Part shown: piece by piece, positions 5,169 through 5,499 of the stretch
Position numbering within the stretch: position 1 is the stretch's first letter
Layout: the number at the start of each line of letters is the position of its first letter
Source: Candidatus Eiseniibacteriota bacterium
Lineage (GTDB): Bacteria > Joyebacterota > Joyebacteria > Joyebacterales > Joyebacteraceae
DNA length: 5,499 bases
Direction of reading: 5' to 3'
NCBI GenBank assembly: GCA_030610515.1
Contig: JAUWRQ010000102.1
Span: 1-5,499 of the forward strand
The notes under the pieces: model-generated
Databases searched by the model: none
What the model was told of the DNA's origin: nothing
What the model saw: the letters and a program-made list of their open reading frames with translations, nothing else
Position numbers and translations under genes: made by a program

Positions 5169-5499
5169 GTGCTCGTGGCGAAGACGCGGTGGCTTCGCGT
5201 GGGATTCTGCATCGCACTCCTCTCTGCGCTGTGTCTCTGGATGCTTGTCGGCTCCGCACACGCGGTCGAGCTCTGGTCCGACGAGAGCGGCGAGCGGTCG
5301 TACTCGGTGATCGCGTCCCTCAAGTGGACATCACTTCTCTCTCACGCGCCGGGCGACACGATCCTCTACCCCGAGGAGTGGAGCGGGTCGTCTCTCTGGC
5401 GGTTCCGGGCGGTGCTCGACGCGCGCCCTGCGTCCTGGCTCCGGGCCGAGATCGCCTACGAGCAGCGTGCCCGTGTCGTCTCCGAGGGAGCCGGAGCAG
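5169..5499 (+). CDS. secreted protein, N-terminal fragment, candidate outer-membrane beta-barrel (3' end outside window)
   Basis: Open reading frame running off the window: 110 complete codons plus one base. From GTG 5169 the product begins with a clear Sec signal peptide: basic LVAKTRWLRVG, hydrophobic FCIALLSALCLWMLVG, and cleavage likely after SAHA (residue 32). GTG 5175 is an alternative start 6 nt downstream. C22 is in a poor lipobox context, so a non-lipidated product is likelier. The mature part is Trp-rich and has alternating segments such as SLWRFRAVLDARPASWLRAE and IAYEQRARVV, compatible with amphipathic beta strands of an outer-membrane barrel. This is pattern reading on about 78 mature residues and I do not recognise a named family. 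It follows the ATPase by 82 bp with no terminator, so it is probably the outer-membrane or periplasmic member of the same operon. A periplasmic or surface protein is the main alternative. Confidence 0.7.
   Translation, partial: MLVAKTRWLRVGFCIALLSALCLWMLVGSAHAVELWSDESGERSYSVIASLKWTSLLSHAPGDTILYPEEWSGSSLWRFRAVLDARPASWLRAEIAYEQRARVVSEGAGA

Noticed and set aside
4142..5323. Long minus-strand open frame (393 codons) opposite the ATPase, including Thr/Ser repeats
   Set aside because: It is antisense to a complete ABC ATPase with all motifs. The Ser/Thr repeat is just the complement of the GGAGGT array, and long antisense frames are common in high-GC coding DNA.

Overview
This is a high-GC window (roughly 60-65% by eye). 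Compact co-directional genes, several GTG starts, Sec-type signal peptides and outer-membrane-oriented proteins point to a Gram-negative (two-membrane) bacterium. The gene style resembles high-GC FCB-type or candidate-phylum bacteria, but I cannot place it taxonomically from sequence alone.

Layout, all on the + strand. Positions 2-181 are the C-terminal tail of an RND efflux pump inner-membrane subunit, followed by a hairpin terminator (295-332). A control region at about 371-505 holds a GC-rich hairpin, a perfect 18-bp palindrome (426-443), a candidate promoter (452-480) whose spacer contains a second palindrome, and a strong ribosome binding site that places the first start at GTG 511. A tightly packed operon follows: a GbsR/MarR-family repressor-like regulator (511-996), a secreted LolA-like 'outer membrane lipoprotein-sorting' protein (993-1844), two related LolC/LolE/MacB-type FtsX permeases (1888-3126 and 3123-4364), their ABC ATPase (4367-5086), and the first 110 codons of a secreted protein, possibly an outer-membrane beta-barrel (5169-end). 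Two junctions are ATGA stop/start overlaps and a third has a 2-nt gap. The two larger gaps hold, respectively, a perfect GC-rich hairpin (1851-1871) and a hexanucleotide repeat made of Shine-Dalgarno-like GGAGGT units (5114-5161).

Working model (inference): the ATPase and permease pair form a type VII-fold (mechanotransmission) ABC machine in the inner membrane. The LolA-like protein would carry a hydrophobic ligand, lipid or lipoprotein, across the periplasm. The last gene may supply the outer-membrane component. The first gene would sense something and repress the operon through the palindrome beside its own start. The architecture parallels LolA plus LolCDE, but the order, the co-transcribed regulator and the putative outer-membrane partner suggest a dedicated transport system rather than the housekeeping lipoprotein pathway. 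The substrate cannot be read from the sequence.
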